In this document: positions 9,977 through 22,673 of the stretch, one piece after another
Layout: the number at the start of each line of letters is the position of its first letter
Numbering within the stretch: position 1 is the stretch's first letter
Assembly: GCF_000512585.2 (NCBI RefSeq)
Contig: NC_089243.1
Span: forward strand, 1,612,001 to 1,676,000
Direction of reading: 5' to 3'
Length of the DNA: 64,000 bases
Origin: Kwoniella bestiolae CBS 10118
Taxonomy: Eukaryota > Basidiomycota > Tremellomycetes > Tremellales > Cryptococcaceae
Translations under genes and position numbers: made by a program
The notes under the pieces: generated by a model
Databases searched by the model: none
The model's input: only the letters and a program-made list of their open reading frames with translations
Told to the model about the DNA's origin: nothing

Positions 9977-12900
9977 ATGTCGGCGGGAGTACTCTCTTAC
10001 GCTCTTCCAAGCTCGACGCCTGCCGAAAGGCCATATACGAATCTCATCAATTCAACCCAGGTAAATCAGCTGCCTGATAAGGAAAGATGTTGTACCCTAG
10101 CTGACTAATTGCGGCGAACAGTTTGCTCGAAATAATTTTAGACCTCAACAGAGGGCATGGCGACGGACAGTTTCTCCTCAGGAGAACCCCGGTGCTCTGA
10201 AGAGGAATTTGAGAAAATGTGAGTTGACATCAGCCTTCGGACATATGCCTGTATGATTTCAACTGACGACTTTGCATATAGATTGGGGGCACGATGATTT
10301 TAGACATCCCCAGCTCGAGATCTGTACGGATGCTATGGGAGGATGCGATTTGATCGTTGTAGCTCCCACGGGTTTAGGGAAATCGTGAGTTACCCTTATG
10401 ATTTGATTTATTTCCGCAGAAATTGTACACTCTTCTCTCTCTATCTCAAAGTCTCTCTTGATCATTGTTCTGAGAATCTGTCTCGATCTTTTGTTGACAT
10501 CTTTGCAGGCTATGTTTCCAGCTCCCAGCAATAACGATCGAACACGGAGTAACCATCGTAGTCTCTCCTCTTATCTCCCTAATGGAAGACCAAGTGAATC
10601 ATATGGTGGAGAAGGGGATCAAAGCTGTAATGCTGAAAGAGGGTATGAATGAGGGCGATCTGAAGGAGGTATGTTCGTCTCATTTATATGCTTATCATCT
10701 TACCCCGTACTCACATCGCGCGATTGTCAGATTCGTCGTCAAATGTCGTTGGGCCATCCTGATATTCGACTTCTCTACGTTACACCGGAGAGTCTGTTCA
10801 GTCCTAAGCATAAATACATGTTCGATATTGCGTATAGACAGAAACAGATGGTCAGACTGGTGGTTGACGAGGTGAGCTTTTCCAATTTGTCTCTCGAGTG
10901 AGAAATCAGCTCATTCTGCTCTATCTAAACAGGCACATGTCATCTCAGTGAGCAACAATTCGAGAGCGCTCTCGTAGAAGCAACTAACATTTCATCTGAC
11001 ATAGGAATGGGGACTGGATTTTAGACCTGTAAGCTGGATCATCAGAACGTCCATGAAAATATTCAGCTGACTTTGCTACAGAAATACAGAGAATTAGGCA
11101 ACTTTCTCAAAGAATATCGAGGAATCCCCGTCACCGTAAGCTAGTTATCCTATCGTGAGTCGAAAATGAATTTAGCTGACTTTGCGCTTGGCAGGCTCTT
11201 ACCGCTTCTGCTACTCAAGAAGTAAGAACCGATATCATACAAAGTCTAGGCATCAAGAAAGGATATGGACAATGGGTTATGCCTTTCAACCGATTGAACC
11301 TTTTCTACGAGGTAAGCTGTCAATGACATTGGTGAACCATATAGCTGATTGTTCGCAGGTCCGATATCAAGGACGAGGTAGCGCGGGAGATGATGAAGAG
11401 CTAGAAGATCAGAAAAGCACTGTGGAGGAAATGGCAGACTGGATAGAAGCTTATAAATCCAAGGCGAAAGCGAGAAACGTAGCAAATGGTATCAATCGAC
11501 CATGTGTAACTGGAATCGTATATTGTAGAACAGTCAAAGACGTGAGTCCGATTTATCGAAGTTTGCATTATACATAAGCTGACCCAATGATACAGTGCGA
11601 GGCAGTCGCTGGATATCTGCGAGAACGAGGAATCAAAGCTCAACCGTACTACAAGGCTCTTCAAGCTTCCAACCCTGTCACTCTGGCTGCCTGGAATGAG
11701 GGAAAGGTCGAATGTATAGTAGCGACTATCGCTTTTGGAATGGTGAGCTACTTGCCATGTTACGAATGGGTTGATCAGCTCATAATTCGCGTCTCATTAC
11801 CCAGGGAATCGATCAGCCGCACGTCAGATATGTCGTTCATTATGATATGCCGAAGAGTTTCGAGGGTGAGTCAATTTCATCTGATTGGCGATCCGACTTG
11901 AGCTTAGAGTCGTTCTAGGCTTCTACCAAGAAACAGGACGTGCTGGACGAGACAGACATGTAGGCTAAATCCCCAATTGTTCCTATATATCTTGCTGACA
12001 AGCGATCGAGCAGATCTCGCATTGCCTCATCTTCTATTGTGAGTTGCCGAGGTTCCTTTTCAAATGATGGTCTCTTGAGCTGACGTCTCATGCCAGCCCG
12101 TGAGGATGCCAGAAAGGTCCGATACAACCATGAGCTCAATGAGAAGAAAAGAAAGAAGCAGAGTGCTGAAGAAGAACCCGAAGACAAAACCGAAGATATT
12201 CTTTCGCCAATAAACAGTTTCAAATCAGTACGTCCAGCATTGACTTCGCCCTTCTAATATGACGTTGTTACTGATGATACTGTTCAGCTTCAGCATTTCC
12301 TTGAGAACACCACCCAGTGTAGGCACATTGGAATCTGCAAGTACTTTGGTGAGAAGATCGATCTTCGTGATCCGATTGTCAGGCTTGCGTACTGCCAAAG
12401 CATGTGCGATGTAAGTTATAGCAAATCAAACCTGCCGAAGAAGTCATGTACTCACTGTTCATTTAGATATGCAAAAACAACAAGAAAGTCAGAACCACAG
12501 CTCTTCAGCTATCTGAGGGTGTGGAGATTGCCTCACAGCCTGAAGAGAAGATAGTCGAGCTCCCGCCACTTCCTTCTGCCGATCCGCTTGATGTGATCTC
12601 CGAAGAAGGCTCGATCTCAGATTCGCTCTTACGTCTCGGCGATGATGCGTCAGACGGATTCGATCTTAGCGATATCGACGGTGACGACGTTGCCGTCCCT
12701 CAAATTATCGAAAACGCTCAACCATTATTCATGCCAGTCTCATCCAGCTCTTTACCCCCTACTCCACCAGCTCAACTTCGTCCTCCCGATCTTCTAGCAT
12801 CTGTCAAACCCCCTTCTTCAGCCAATCGTACTCCCGTTCCTTCAATCCGATCCATCGCTTCCGCGAAGAATAGTCCGCTAGTACCGGCAAGTACGAAGAG

Positions 12901-14191
12901 TGCGTCGTCCACTATAACTATCCCCGGATCATCCACGCCAAGTTCAAAAACCAGCGACAGACCGGCAGTACCAGTATCGCTCACTCCGGTCCTACAGAGA
13001 GACCTATCAGCCGAGGCATTACGTCCAGCCCCAGAGAGGATTTTCCAACCCATCCGAACGAGAGATATCACCCAAGTGACACCCCACAGAGCGGTTGCTG
13101 GACCAGGACCAAATACCGTTGCATTTGCGAATGATCCCGCCAATGACAGGAGATCTCGACAAAATTCACCAGTGAAACGACGAAGGGACCAGGTGGAATT
13201 GGTCACGCCTGTACGGGGTGTAAGGTACATCGATGATTCCGAGGAGGGTACAGCGTCGGAATTGAAATTGACGAGAGAACAGCGGATCAAAGCGGATAAG
13301 ATGTTGAATAGTGTGGACCCTGTTAGAGGGAATGGTCCGTTCGCATGTTACAATCAAAGTGAGTTATGTGCCAATCATATGATGTACAGATCGAGAGAGG
13401 AGTGGAAAGCTGATGTTGAATTATGTAGCTCCGACTAGTAACAAGTTCCGTAAGATCTCATCCACCCGAGCGAGCTTCAAGCCTCCTATTGCTAGATCGC
13501 CTAATAAAATAAGATGTGACCTTATACAGGTACGTCATGTCAGCTTTCAGTGAGATGTGGATGTCAAGTAAGCTGATATGGTTATCGTACATTGGCAGAA
13601 ATCCGCTAGAGAAGCCGCCGTGAAAGAAATGACGGACGCTCTGATGGGATGTTTGGCGAAAGGTGATTTAGCTAGGAAGTTGCTGAAGGGATGGGGCAGG
13701 GATGAGAAAGGTCAAGAAAGGTGTGTTAGCTGTGTTGTACTACTCCTCCCAAAATGAGACCAGGATAGATAGCTGATAAGTTTTTTTTTTCTGTATTGAG
13801 ATGGAGGTTGATTGTGGGAGTAGCACAAATGATGGAACATGGTATGTCAGCTATCTTCTTATACCTGTGATCATCAGCTGATTCGATCTGGTAAACGTAG
13901 AAATAGCAGATACGTCGAGGAACGACCCATCAGGATATAGTAAGTTCCACGTCAATTCCCAAGTATCCTACGGATTATCTTTGAGCATGTACTGACACCG
14001 CCCTGTGATTCTCGTGAGCAGAAGAACGAATCAGAGGATTCAAGAATGCCACTAAAGCCCTGCGTTCCGCCGAGGCAGTCAAGATGATTTCGAAAGGCAG
14101 GTTGGATGAGTTGGACGATGGGAGTGCTGAGATTGTGCATCTTAGGGCGTTGGAGCGGTACATGAGGGGATGGGTGGGCGAGCGGGAATGA
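9977..14191 (+). CDS. RecQ-family ATP-dependent DNA helicase
   Basis: A 3'-5' DNA helicase of recombination and replication repair, split into many small exons. In order I read RecQ motif 0 (FRHPQLEIC), Walker A (APTGLGKS), motif Ia (VVSPLISLMEDQV), the Walker B/aromatic loop (DEAHVISEWGLDFRP), motif III (ALTASAT), motif IV (GIVYCRTVKD), motif V (VATIAFGMGIDQPHVRYVVH) and motif VI (YQETGRAGRD). HCLIFYSREDARKV and a zinc-binding region with CRHIGIC and CDIC cysteines follow. Only about 70 residues precede the Walker motif, unlike the long N-terminus of Sgs1/BLM/QDE3. Beyond the zinc domain lie some 300 Ser/Pro/Thr-rich, presumably disordered residues (12521-13430) and a helical C-terminal segment ending WVGERE. 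I do not see a clear HRDC domain. The start at 9977 opens the first frame that splices into the helicase core. Orthology to a particular RecQ subfamily is open. Confidence 0.93.
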
Positions 14192-14552
14192 GTGTTTGGT
14201 TCATCATTTGAATCGAAATCCATCCCTTCCCCTTCTTCCCGCTTCGTTGGTATGTGGAGACCTCGACGGTGTTGTAATTCCCCCTTATTCCTGTGATAAA
14301 CCCATACATTGTTGTTGTTGTATTATAGTATCTTCGATTGATATTAGGTAAAGAAGTTACATGTCAAGTATGAAGATATCATCGCATGTCATGTCACATC
14401 CATCTCCTCACTTGTGCACCACCACACCAAAAAAGAAGTGCGACCCACAATCAGGAGAGAGACCGGACCGTTGAGAAGAGGCTATTTGTATCAAAGATGC
14501 ATCACCATAGAATCGATTATATGCATTCTAATCCACGAAAGAGAAAGATATA
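14192..14552. other. Convergent intergenic region (RecQ / NIC1 3' ends)
   Basis: This gap separates two stop codons and should hold both 3' UTRs. It has AT-rich stretches and a short TTGTTGTTG run near 14310. No gene or RNA was recognised. Confidence 0.5.
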
Positions 14553-16814
14553 TTATACCTCCATTTCTCGATTGCCACTAACACCAACGCCACCTCCACC
14601 CAACACTACCCCTCCCTTTTTCTCCTTGTATTTCCTCATCCCATATCTGACACCATAATAACTAAATAAAATAGCAGCGAAACAACCAACGATAGCTGCG
14701 CCTATATACCCCGATTGATCGTTTGCCTACATCACCATAACCACATATATCAGTATTCCTTCCCAATGATACGATACGGAGGAGGTATATCCCATGAGGT
14801 TCAAGGCAGAGGAGATAGTATACGTCCAGCGAATTCCAGTCCAATGCAAGGAAAAGCCAACTCACTCTGAACCAAGCTCTCCACCAACTTCCTGCCAGCC
14901 CCCCTCCATTCGGATCTTCAGCTGCTTCGGTGCATCGCTGGCAGTTCTCGCCTATTAGGCCCATCATCGTTATAAGGGATATACTATTTGGATCGATCAG
15001 GGGATCAGCCAGTAAAAGGTGTACGAAGGATGTGCAAGGGACGACTCACCTCAAGGCTACCAGGATCGAGAGGAGGGTAAGGATAATAGATAAATTAGAC
15101 ATTGTTTGGGTCTTTACTCTTAACAACCTGTCTGTTCTCATATCCCCACCACTGATTTCCACATTGGGGTTTTCGGGTTGTACGTCCCGGGGTTTATGTT
15201 GATCCCTATCCATTTCGATCTCTTGCTGATCCTCCCTCTCCAACACTTCAATCTCACTCCTTCCTTGTTCTTGGACATTCTCTTTAGTGGAAGAAGGCAA
15301 TACAGGTACAATGCTATCTTCCACCAGACTATCCTTCGAATCGCCCTCCCCCTCCATGGACTGTAACAGCGCTAGTTTACCTTCTGGGGTATCGGTCGAG
15401 GGGGTCGCGTAGGCGTATAGCATAAGGATGGAATCTAGGGAATCTACTAGGGACATGCCTGCTGTGAACTGCGATGGTGTTATCAACTACGTTCGTGTAC
15501 ATTGCCCTTAAAGATAAGATGGGTAGCTTACCAGGAACTGAATGATATGTACCAATAGACAGATATGCGTCAGCGTAGTGTCTCTCCGTCCTCATCTGAT
15601 TGCGTTGTAGTGCAGATTCACTCACAGGTAATATGACGATCTTCCCATGGTTGATCTCTTTCCCATTAGGTCCTCTTTGAGCCACCGCTGAGATAGCCAA
15701 GAGAGCAATGGATGAGGCCGTGTCGAACCCTGCGTAACCAAGAGAAGAACTCTATCAGTCAAAGTCCCTCATCAAAGTAGGTCAGACGGAAGTTTGAAAG
15801 GTCAAGTAGACTTACCAAACCCAAACAATACACCAACAGGGTACATCTTCCAACTCCTATCCACAGCTCTCAACACAGGACGGATGATCCGCACCATACA
15901 CCCCCCACCGTGGATCTTGGTCGGGTCATTCATCTCATCTTCTATTGGTAGACCGGCTTGTTCTCGCTGTTTGATGGCTCGACGTTGGCGGATGGCACCG
16001 ATAAGGAAGTAGATGTTTATACATGCTATTAGGAATAGGAAGGAGGATGAGACGGAGGCGCCTATTATACCGCCTACGGAGCCTACTTCTGTAGGTGGGG
16101 AGCGTGTCAGCACAGACCCTTTAATTGCTATCAGGTGTGTGTGGGGAAACTTACTATCCAGCTTGTCGTATATATCCACACTGTCCGGGCCTTTCAGCTA
16201 CTATCGCAAAGGGTGTTGGACAAGGTAGCTCACCTGACTGCAATAGCTATGTTCACGACTATCACGATGGTTGAATGACCGAGAGAGAAGAAGAGTCCTG
16301 ATCACGGATCATCAGTCACATCACAATGAGCGATGGGCAGAAGAGCAGAAGAAGGAAGAGGAGGTACTTACCACAAGTGATGGGTAATTGACCTAGACTG
16401 ACCAGTTGCCTCGTAGCATTATCAATAGCTGAAATATGATCTGCGTCTAGACCTATGAACAGGTAACATCATATCAGTATCGTGCTCTAGCTATGGCTAT
16501 ATCTTCGTACAGATGGCCAAGTGACTCACCGTGCCGCAATCCGATTGTCTGATGAAAGCACAGTATGGACATACATTATCAGCTGTTTGGTCTCCTACGC
16601 GTGACCGTTAAGCAGACACACCCACCCAAGCAAGTAATGCCAATCCCAATAACCCATCTGCATCCCTAAAGCATATCCCAGCAGCTATCCAACATATCGC
16701 ATTGGCCAATAACTCTCCACCAACGAGCAAGATGGATCGACCGAGTAGAGTCAATTTGCGGGGTGATCCATCGGGATGTTTGGCCCATTTGGGTCGGGGT
16801 ATTGACTTGACCAT
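14553..16814 (-). CDS. NIC1: NiCoT-family high-affinity nickel (cobalt) transporter
   Basis: A multi-pass transporter that brings Ni2+ into the cell. In fungi the main use of nickel is the urease metallocentre. The family signature GLRHGLDADHISAIDNATR (joined across an intron near 16455-16535) gives the essential H-x4-D-H in helix 2. LGHSTIV and the later GFGFDTASS motif complete the NiCoT pattern. The N-terminus MVKSIPRPKWAKHPDG leads into helix 1. A long cytosolic loop includes RQRRAIKQREQAG. A Glu/Asp-rich loop (about 15350-15180) separates the last helices, and the tail ends VSGNREMEV. Eight or more short introns are present. The gene is divergent from the DHX35-like gene, with a CACGTG palindrome between them. 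Nic1 of Cryptococcus is the obvious counterpart; Ni versus Co preference cannot be read from sequence. Confidence 0.92.
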
Positions 16815-17287
16815 CCTGCGCTCGGTCGGCTTAGATGTAGAGCTCGTTGTATCAAGATTGGAAACGGAAAGCTAAGATGAGATGATGGTGTACCTTCACG
16901 TTGCATCAGCGATAAATCATCACCATGCATACATACATCCCTCCATTTGATGGGTTCTCGTGTGTGTGTGTGTGGTAGATCTATGAATTTCCTTATCACC
17001 AACTTTTGATTCGACGTTATACTAGCATACTTTTTAGCGCGCCAAGCAGAAGGGCTATACACGCCGTGGATCGCGGGTAGAGGGTAAGATAAGCGACATA
17101 CCACCATACATATCACGTGATGTACACCCCACACCTCTCGGAGTACAGATGAATGTCCGCTGTCAACATCGAAGATGATTGGCGTCAGGTGGATGTTCTT
17201 GACTTTCAACTGTACATGGAAGCTCAACGCTTGTATCATCTCAGTATCATATCAGATCGTCAAAGACAAGGTAAGAAAGGGAATAAG
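16815..17287. promoter_or_regulatory. Divergent promoter region, NIC1 / DHX35-like
   Basis: The two start codons lie 473 bp apart. The region has a GT-dinucleotide run at about 16960-16974 and a 10-bp palindrome ATCACGTGAT around 17112-17121. It also contains an in-frame upstream ATG at 17153, which would add 45 residues to the helicase. Confidence 0.55.
17114..17119. promoter_or_regulatory. CACGTG E-box in ATCACGTGAT palindrome
   Basis: CACGTG is the core site of Cbf1/Pho4/USF-type bHLH factors. It lies about 300 bp from the NIC1 start and 170 bp from the helicase start. Which gene it serves is not known. Confidence 0.4.
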
Positions 17288-20200
17288 ATGCCTCCTCTTC
17301 AGTTCTGGAAACCCGGAACAGCAGCTCCAGGTGAGTCCCTTCCCTTCCCTCCCCTACCTCGTCCTTCTTTTGACGACCCAGATCCAAGCTGAATATCTGA
17401 TACCAATCATATAGGAAGTTCGCTGGATAGGGACAATGAATCCGAAGGGTCACTCCTGCCCTCTATATCATCACGAAACGAGCACTTATCCCTCGAGGCG
17501 CAGAGAAAGAGGCTACCAATTTACAAGCATCGTGAGAAGCTGTTATGGTGTATTGAACGATATCAGGTGGTGATTGTAGTAGGTCAGACGGGGTGCGGTA
17601 AATCCACTCGTAAGTTTACGTCCCTAACTTTACCCAGCTGGAAAGAGATGGCTGATCCATAAGGATGAACAGAGATACCGCAGTACCTGCACGAAGCAGG
17701 CTGGACATCCCAGAATCACGTCGTAGCATGTACTCAACCTCGTCGAGTAGCTGCTACGAGCGTTGCAACGAGGGTAGCTGAGGAAGTGGGATCTGTGCTG
17801 GGTGACGAGGTAAGCTCTCCCACAGTTTTCAGCATGGCAAGTAGCTTATCATAGTGTTATGGGATTGTAGGTCGGATATAGTATACGATTCGAAGATCTG
17901 TCGTCGTCCACTAGGACTCGTATAAAGTACTTGACCGATGGGATGTTGTTCAGGGAGACTATGCTGGATCCTTTGTTGAGCAAGTATAGTGTGATCATGG
18001 TGAGCTATACCTCGCGGAGTCCCCGATTTGAGCCGAAGCTGACTTTCTTTATGTGTTAGATTGACGAAGCGCATGAACGAGGTGCTTATACGGATCTGTT
18101 ACTTGGTCTACTGAAGAAGTACGTTTGTTTCAGCTACGAGATCCGACAACCAGGCAGCATATAGCTGACTTGGAGACTGGTTTAGGATTATGAGGAAAAG
18201 ACCTGAGTTGAGGGTGATAATCTCCTCAGCAACTATCGACGCGTGAGACTGCAAGCATAACAGTATTCTGTATCTGTGATGCGTAGTAGCTGATGACATA
18301 TGATGATGTAGAGAGGATTTCTTGGAATACTTCAACACCAATGCAGATGGTTCAGATAGGTCGAAAGATGATGCTACTAGTATGTCTGCTACCAATACAG
18401 CCAAGGATGTGAACTAGAGGGAAAGCTAACTCGTAAGTTTCAGTCGTCAGCCTGGAAGGAAGGATGTTCCCCGTCGAAGTTTGTTATTTGAAGGAGCCGT
18501 GTTCGGATTACGCGGAAGCTGCTGTACAAACTGTATTCGACATACACATGAAGGTCAGTTTTTCACCCCGGCTCTGCCCATTGCAAGTCACTCAACTGAT
18601 ATGCGTGTGATGCAGGAACCAGCCGGAGATGTACTGGTCTTCTTGACAGGAAGAGAGGAGATAGATCAAATGATACAAGAGGTCTCGGATCGTATACAGA
18701 CGTGAGTCAGCTAGAACTCGAGTAGGGATCTTTAGCTGATGCACAAGAATTTGTTGATAGACTACCTACATCCGCGCCTCAGATCCTCGCATTACCCTTG
18801 TACGCAACTTTACCGCCAGAAGAACAAGCCTTGATATTCGATCCCCCACCTCGAGATACTAGGAAAGTGATCTTTTCAACCAACATAGCAGAAGCGAGTG
18901 TGACGATAGACGGCATAAAATATGTGGTGGATTCAGGATTCGTCAAGGTGGGTTCTGGAGTCAAGCTTTCGTTCACATCCCGCATGCTTTCAATCTATCA
19001 AGCTAATACATCACTTGACTATAGTTGAAAACATTCAACCCCAAAACATCAATGGACGTGTTATCCATCGCACCTTGCTCCCTCGCCTCAGCAAACCAAA
19101 GAGCAGGTCGAGCGGGACGTACCTCCCCTGGCAAATGTTTTAGACTCTACCCATCCTCCGTACTTCCTTCCCCGTCCAATCCAGATTCACCAATGTCAAT
19201 TACCACTCCGCCCGAACTTACCCGATCGGACATCTCGCTGTACCTCTTACAGCTCAAAGCGCTGGGTATAGATAATCTAGTGAAATTCGATTTCATGTCC
19301 CCTCCACCATCGAAGATGATGATTCGTTCGTTGGAGTTTTTGTTTTGTCTGAAAGCGTTAGACGATGAGGGGAGACTGACAAGGCCTATGGGTGAGAGGA
19401 TGGCGGAAGTGCCGCTGGATCCTATGATGGCTGCTATTGTGGGTCTATCTCACGATTCATCCTTCTAGTATACCTTCAGGAATGAGTGAAGGAACTACTG
19501 TGGTCCAAGAAAGGAGCTGATCTGTTTGGACCGTATCATATCCAGCTGCTCAATTCGCACGACTTTAGATGCGGGGAAGAGGTTTTGACTATTGCTGCTA
19601 TGACTTCGGTACAGGTAAGCTTCAAGTCTCGGATTGTTGTTCCGCGCATCAGCTGACTATCATCTCGCAGAACGTTTTCAACATGTCCGAAGGTGGTACG
19701 AAAGGGATGATGTCCGAGATGGAACGACGGAAGTTCACAGCTGAGGAAGGGGTACGTTGAGTATAGCTAATCTGCCGTGTGTGATTGGTCCGATCTGCTG
19801 ATCATGTCTCTTCTGTAGGATCACCTGACTTTGCTGAATGGTGAGCTTCCCGAATGCTGTGCTCGATATGACAGGCCGAAGCTCATGTATTCTTTATTGA
19901 TCGTAGCATACAACGCATTCACCCGATTTGGGCAGAATAATAAATCGTGGTGCGGTAATCATCGACTTAACCATAAAGCTTTGTCCCGAGCTGTGGCGAT
20001 CCGTAAGCAGTTGAAGAAGTATTTGGACAGGTTCGGTATTCCAATCGTCAGCTGCGAAGGTGATGCGAAGAGGCTGAGAAAGTGTTTGGTGACTGGTTAT
20101 TTCAAGGTTAGCTATGCATTCATCGACTGATTTCCCGTGAACGGTCACAGCTGACCTTTTGGTATTCTTCAGAACGCTGCTAGGATGATGCCTGATGGGA

Positions 20201-20582
20201 CATACAGGAGTGCAAGGGAGGGTGCTGTGAGTCATCTCCTTGTATAGAATCTGCTTTACGCTCGTCTCAGTCCTGCCATATACTGTATGACTTCTGACTG
20301 ATATTTGTTTGAATATCTCGGACAGACCCTCCACGTCCACCCTTCATCAGTAATGTTCACTCGTCAACCCTCAACAGGATGGGTGATATACCATGAAGTA
20401 GTGGAAACTACCAAGAGCTTCATGAGGGATCTGACGGTTATCGAAGAAGATTGGTTAGTGGAATTAGCGTAAGTGCAGCTTGGAAGTTCACTCCGAGGTG
20501 TATGACAAGCTGATATGAGATGGTCGTGGATAGACCTCATTTCTACGAGTTCAAAGGTGGTGGAATGAAGAAGCATTTCTAG
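17288..20582 (+). CDS. DHX35: DEAH-box RNA helicase, DHX35-like
   Basis: A spliceosome-associated DEAH/RHA RNA helicase. The N-terminus MPPLQFWKPGTAAPG matches the short FWRPGTEGPG start typical of DHX35, which is why 17288 is preferred over the in-frame ATG at 17153. Motif I is GQTGCGKST, Ia TQPRRVAATSVA, II DEAHERG, III SSATIDA, IV DVLVFLTGREEID, V FSTNIAEASVTIDG and VI QRAGRAGR. Winged-helix, ratchet and OB-fold regions follow and include TLHVHPSSVMF, a conserved OB-fold stretch of these helicases. The protein ends FYEFKGGGMKKHF. Length is about 710 residues, normal for DHX35 and shorter than Prp2/Prp22/Prp43. There are roughly 15 introns. HIS6 follows on the same strand 351 bp downstream. 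Confidence 0.9.
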
Positions 20583-20933
20583 CAGTAGAGGGATATCACA
20601 GATTGGATATGTTGTATGCATACTACTGTTTTGTTGTACCACCTATACCTGTGTTGCTTGTCTCTCTGCATATTCATCCACCAGTTGACTCTGTGCGAGT
20701 CAGTCCAAGAATGAAATAAAATGATGATGTCATCACTTGTTTTCCTTCGCTAAGTTCAAATCAATGTTTGAAAAGTCTAATCCAAAATGATATCTTGATG
20801 TTCTTGCTGCTCTCTTCTCTGCCATTGCATAACATAATACCGAAATCGCAGACAAAGATAGCGTATAAATCAAAAGCGTACGTCTGAGCCCAAGGGATTG
20901 ACAGATCAAGACACACTCTCAAAGTGGATACAG
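20583..20933 (+). promoter_or_regulatory. HIS6 promoter region
   Basis: The gap between the helicase stop and the HIS6 start holds the helicase 3' UTR and the HIS6 promoter. Two inverted TGACTC hexamers lie at 20686-20702. Confidence 0.55.
20686..20702. promoter_or_regulatory. Inverted pair of Gcn4/Cpc1-type TGACTC sites
   Basis: TGACTC at 20686-20691 and GAGTCA at 20697-20702 face each other across 5 bp. TGACTC(A) is the binding core of Gcn4/CPC1, the bZIP activator of amino-acid synthesis genes. The pair sits about 230 bp upstream of the start of a histidine-synthesis gene, the expected place for general amino-acid control. Confidence 0.55.
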
Positions 20934-22455
20934 AATGGCCTCCTCTTCGTCCGTCCCCTCACAAGGAAACAAACGACGACACTCCCAATTCCGACCATGT
21001 ATCGACCTGCATCAGGGGGTGGTCAAGCAGATCGTAGGAGGTACATTGGATTTGACTTCAGAGGGGGAAGATAATGGTCCGAAAGAGAATTTCGTAGCTA
21101 CGTGAGTTGTCGTGTTTTCGTAGCAGTAAGATGGCAATTAAAACGCTCTTGCTCTATGTTATATATTGAAGAGGTATGACTATGACCTCGATCTTTACGG
21201 CATCTTCATGAAAGTAGTAAAGCTATGATGGCGTGTGTCTGTCTTTCACCTTTTTGTTGCTGATACTCCCATTGGAATTTCTTAGCCACCCTCCATCATA
21301 CTTCGCAAACCTGTACAAAACCAACAACCTAACAGGAGGACACATCATAAAGCTCGGCCCGAACAATGACTCCGCCGCTAAAGAGGCGCTGGGAAGTTGG
21401 GAAAAAGGGATGCAAGTGGGTGGAGGGATTAATGAGGAGAATGCTCGGGAATGGTTAGATCTGGGTGCGGAGAAGGTGAGCTTGTCTATCACTCATAATT
21501 CTTTGGGGCAGGTTTATTTTATCATCAAGGAAGAGAGCTGATGGTCTGGGCTCATGTGCATGGATGGACGGGTAGATCATCGTTACTAGTTATCTGTTCC
21601 CCTCTGGAAAATTCGATGAAGGGAGGTTGAAGAGTTTGGCTGAGAAGGTGGGGAAAGAGAAGTTGGTGGTTGATATAAGGTGGGTCAGACCATTTCTCAA
21701 GCACTGGGGTGTTTATCTTGATATCCATTCCACGATCTTCATCATAACCCATCGAGTCGAGAGCGGGCGATTGAGCTGATGTCGATCGGGTATGTAGTTG
21801 TCGGAAGAGGGAGAACGGCTGGATAGTAGCTATGAACGGATGGAAGACTTTGACTGATATGTACGTTACGCAAGGTACGTCGTGTTATTCTCTTCTCCTC
21901 TACCCCAATCATCTTTCTGAGGAAAAGCAAGAAAGGGAAGGAGGACTGACCCCAGTGAGATACAGAATCGATACGGTTGATCGAACAGTACTGCTCCGAG
22001 CTTCTCATTCACGCAGCGGACGTCGAGGGATTATGTCAAGGTATAGATGAGGAGCTGGTTACCAGTACGTATCTCATTGTCAACCTAAAAGCTGCGAGGC
22101 GGTGATATAAGTATGTTATGATCCACGCTGATGTGGTCGGTGAACCGTAGAACTTGGCGAATGGGTGAGTATACCCACGACTTATGCTGGAGGAGCCAAA
22201 GGTGAGTCATATATAATTTCTACATGCTACAACCTACACTTCAGTGAAACACCACACCCGATGGGAAGAAGGGAAAGCTGAGTCAGACTTGATCGTAATA
22301 TCGCAGACATATCGGATCTTCAACTGGTAGATACCTTATCCAAAGGTAAAGTAGATCTTACATTCGGCTCGTCATTGGACATATTCGGTGGTACGGGAGT
22401 AAAGTTTGATGAGTTGGTAGAGATCGATAAGAAGGCAAAGGAACTATCACAGTGA
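20934..22455 (+). CDS. HIS6: Phosphoribosylformimino-5-aminoimidazole carboxamide ribotide isomerase
   Basis: The fourth step of histidine synthesis: opening of the ribose ring of ProFAR to PRFAR. It is a (beta/alpha)8-barrel of the HisA/HisF class, about 285 residues long. The N-terminal strand FRPCIDLHQGVVKQIVGG holds the catalytic Asp of HisA proteins. HIIKLGPN precedes the first half, MQVGGGINEENA is the phosphate-binding turn, and EKIIVTSYLF follows it. KLVVDISCRK and WIVAMNGWKTLTD correspond to the second half with its catalytic Asp region. TTYAGGAKDISDL and LTFGSSLDIFGG form the second phosphate site. The eukaryotic His6 layout (WIVAMNGW, YAGGAK) is clear. Seven or so introns interrupt it. 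The ATG at 20934 opens the exon that contains the first barrel strand. Confidence 0.95.
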
Positions 22456-22673
22456 GGTGTAATGCAGAATGTCGATGATGCATAAGGCCGGAGCGAAGAT
22501 GCACCTTCGAGACCGTCAAGTCGAAACTCTGTGATGCTTGATGGAAGGCCGACTAGTCATTCACACGATGCAACCGAAGTACCAAAATGCAGATGCATCA
22601 ACTCCCTATTGAATATGCGAGATGCAAGAAATGATTGACTATTGTACCAATGTATATCCAAGTATCTAACATA

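Noticed and set aside
17153..17287. Upstream ATG as the true start of the DHX35-like helicase
   Set aside because: The extra 45 residues do not resemble the family, whose proteins start just before the FWKPGT block found right after the ATG at 17288. It remains possible and would need 5' mapping.
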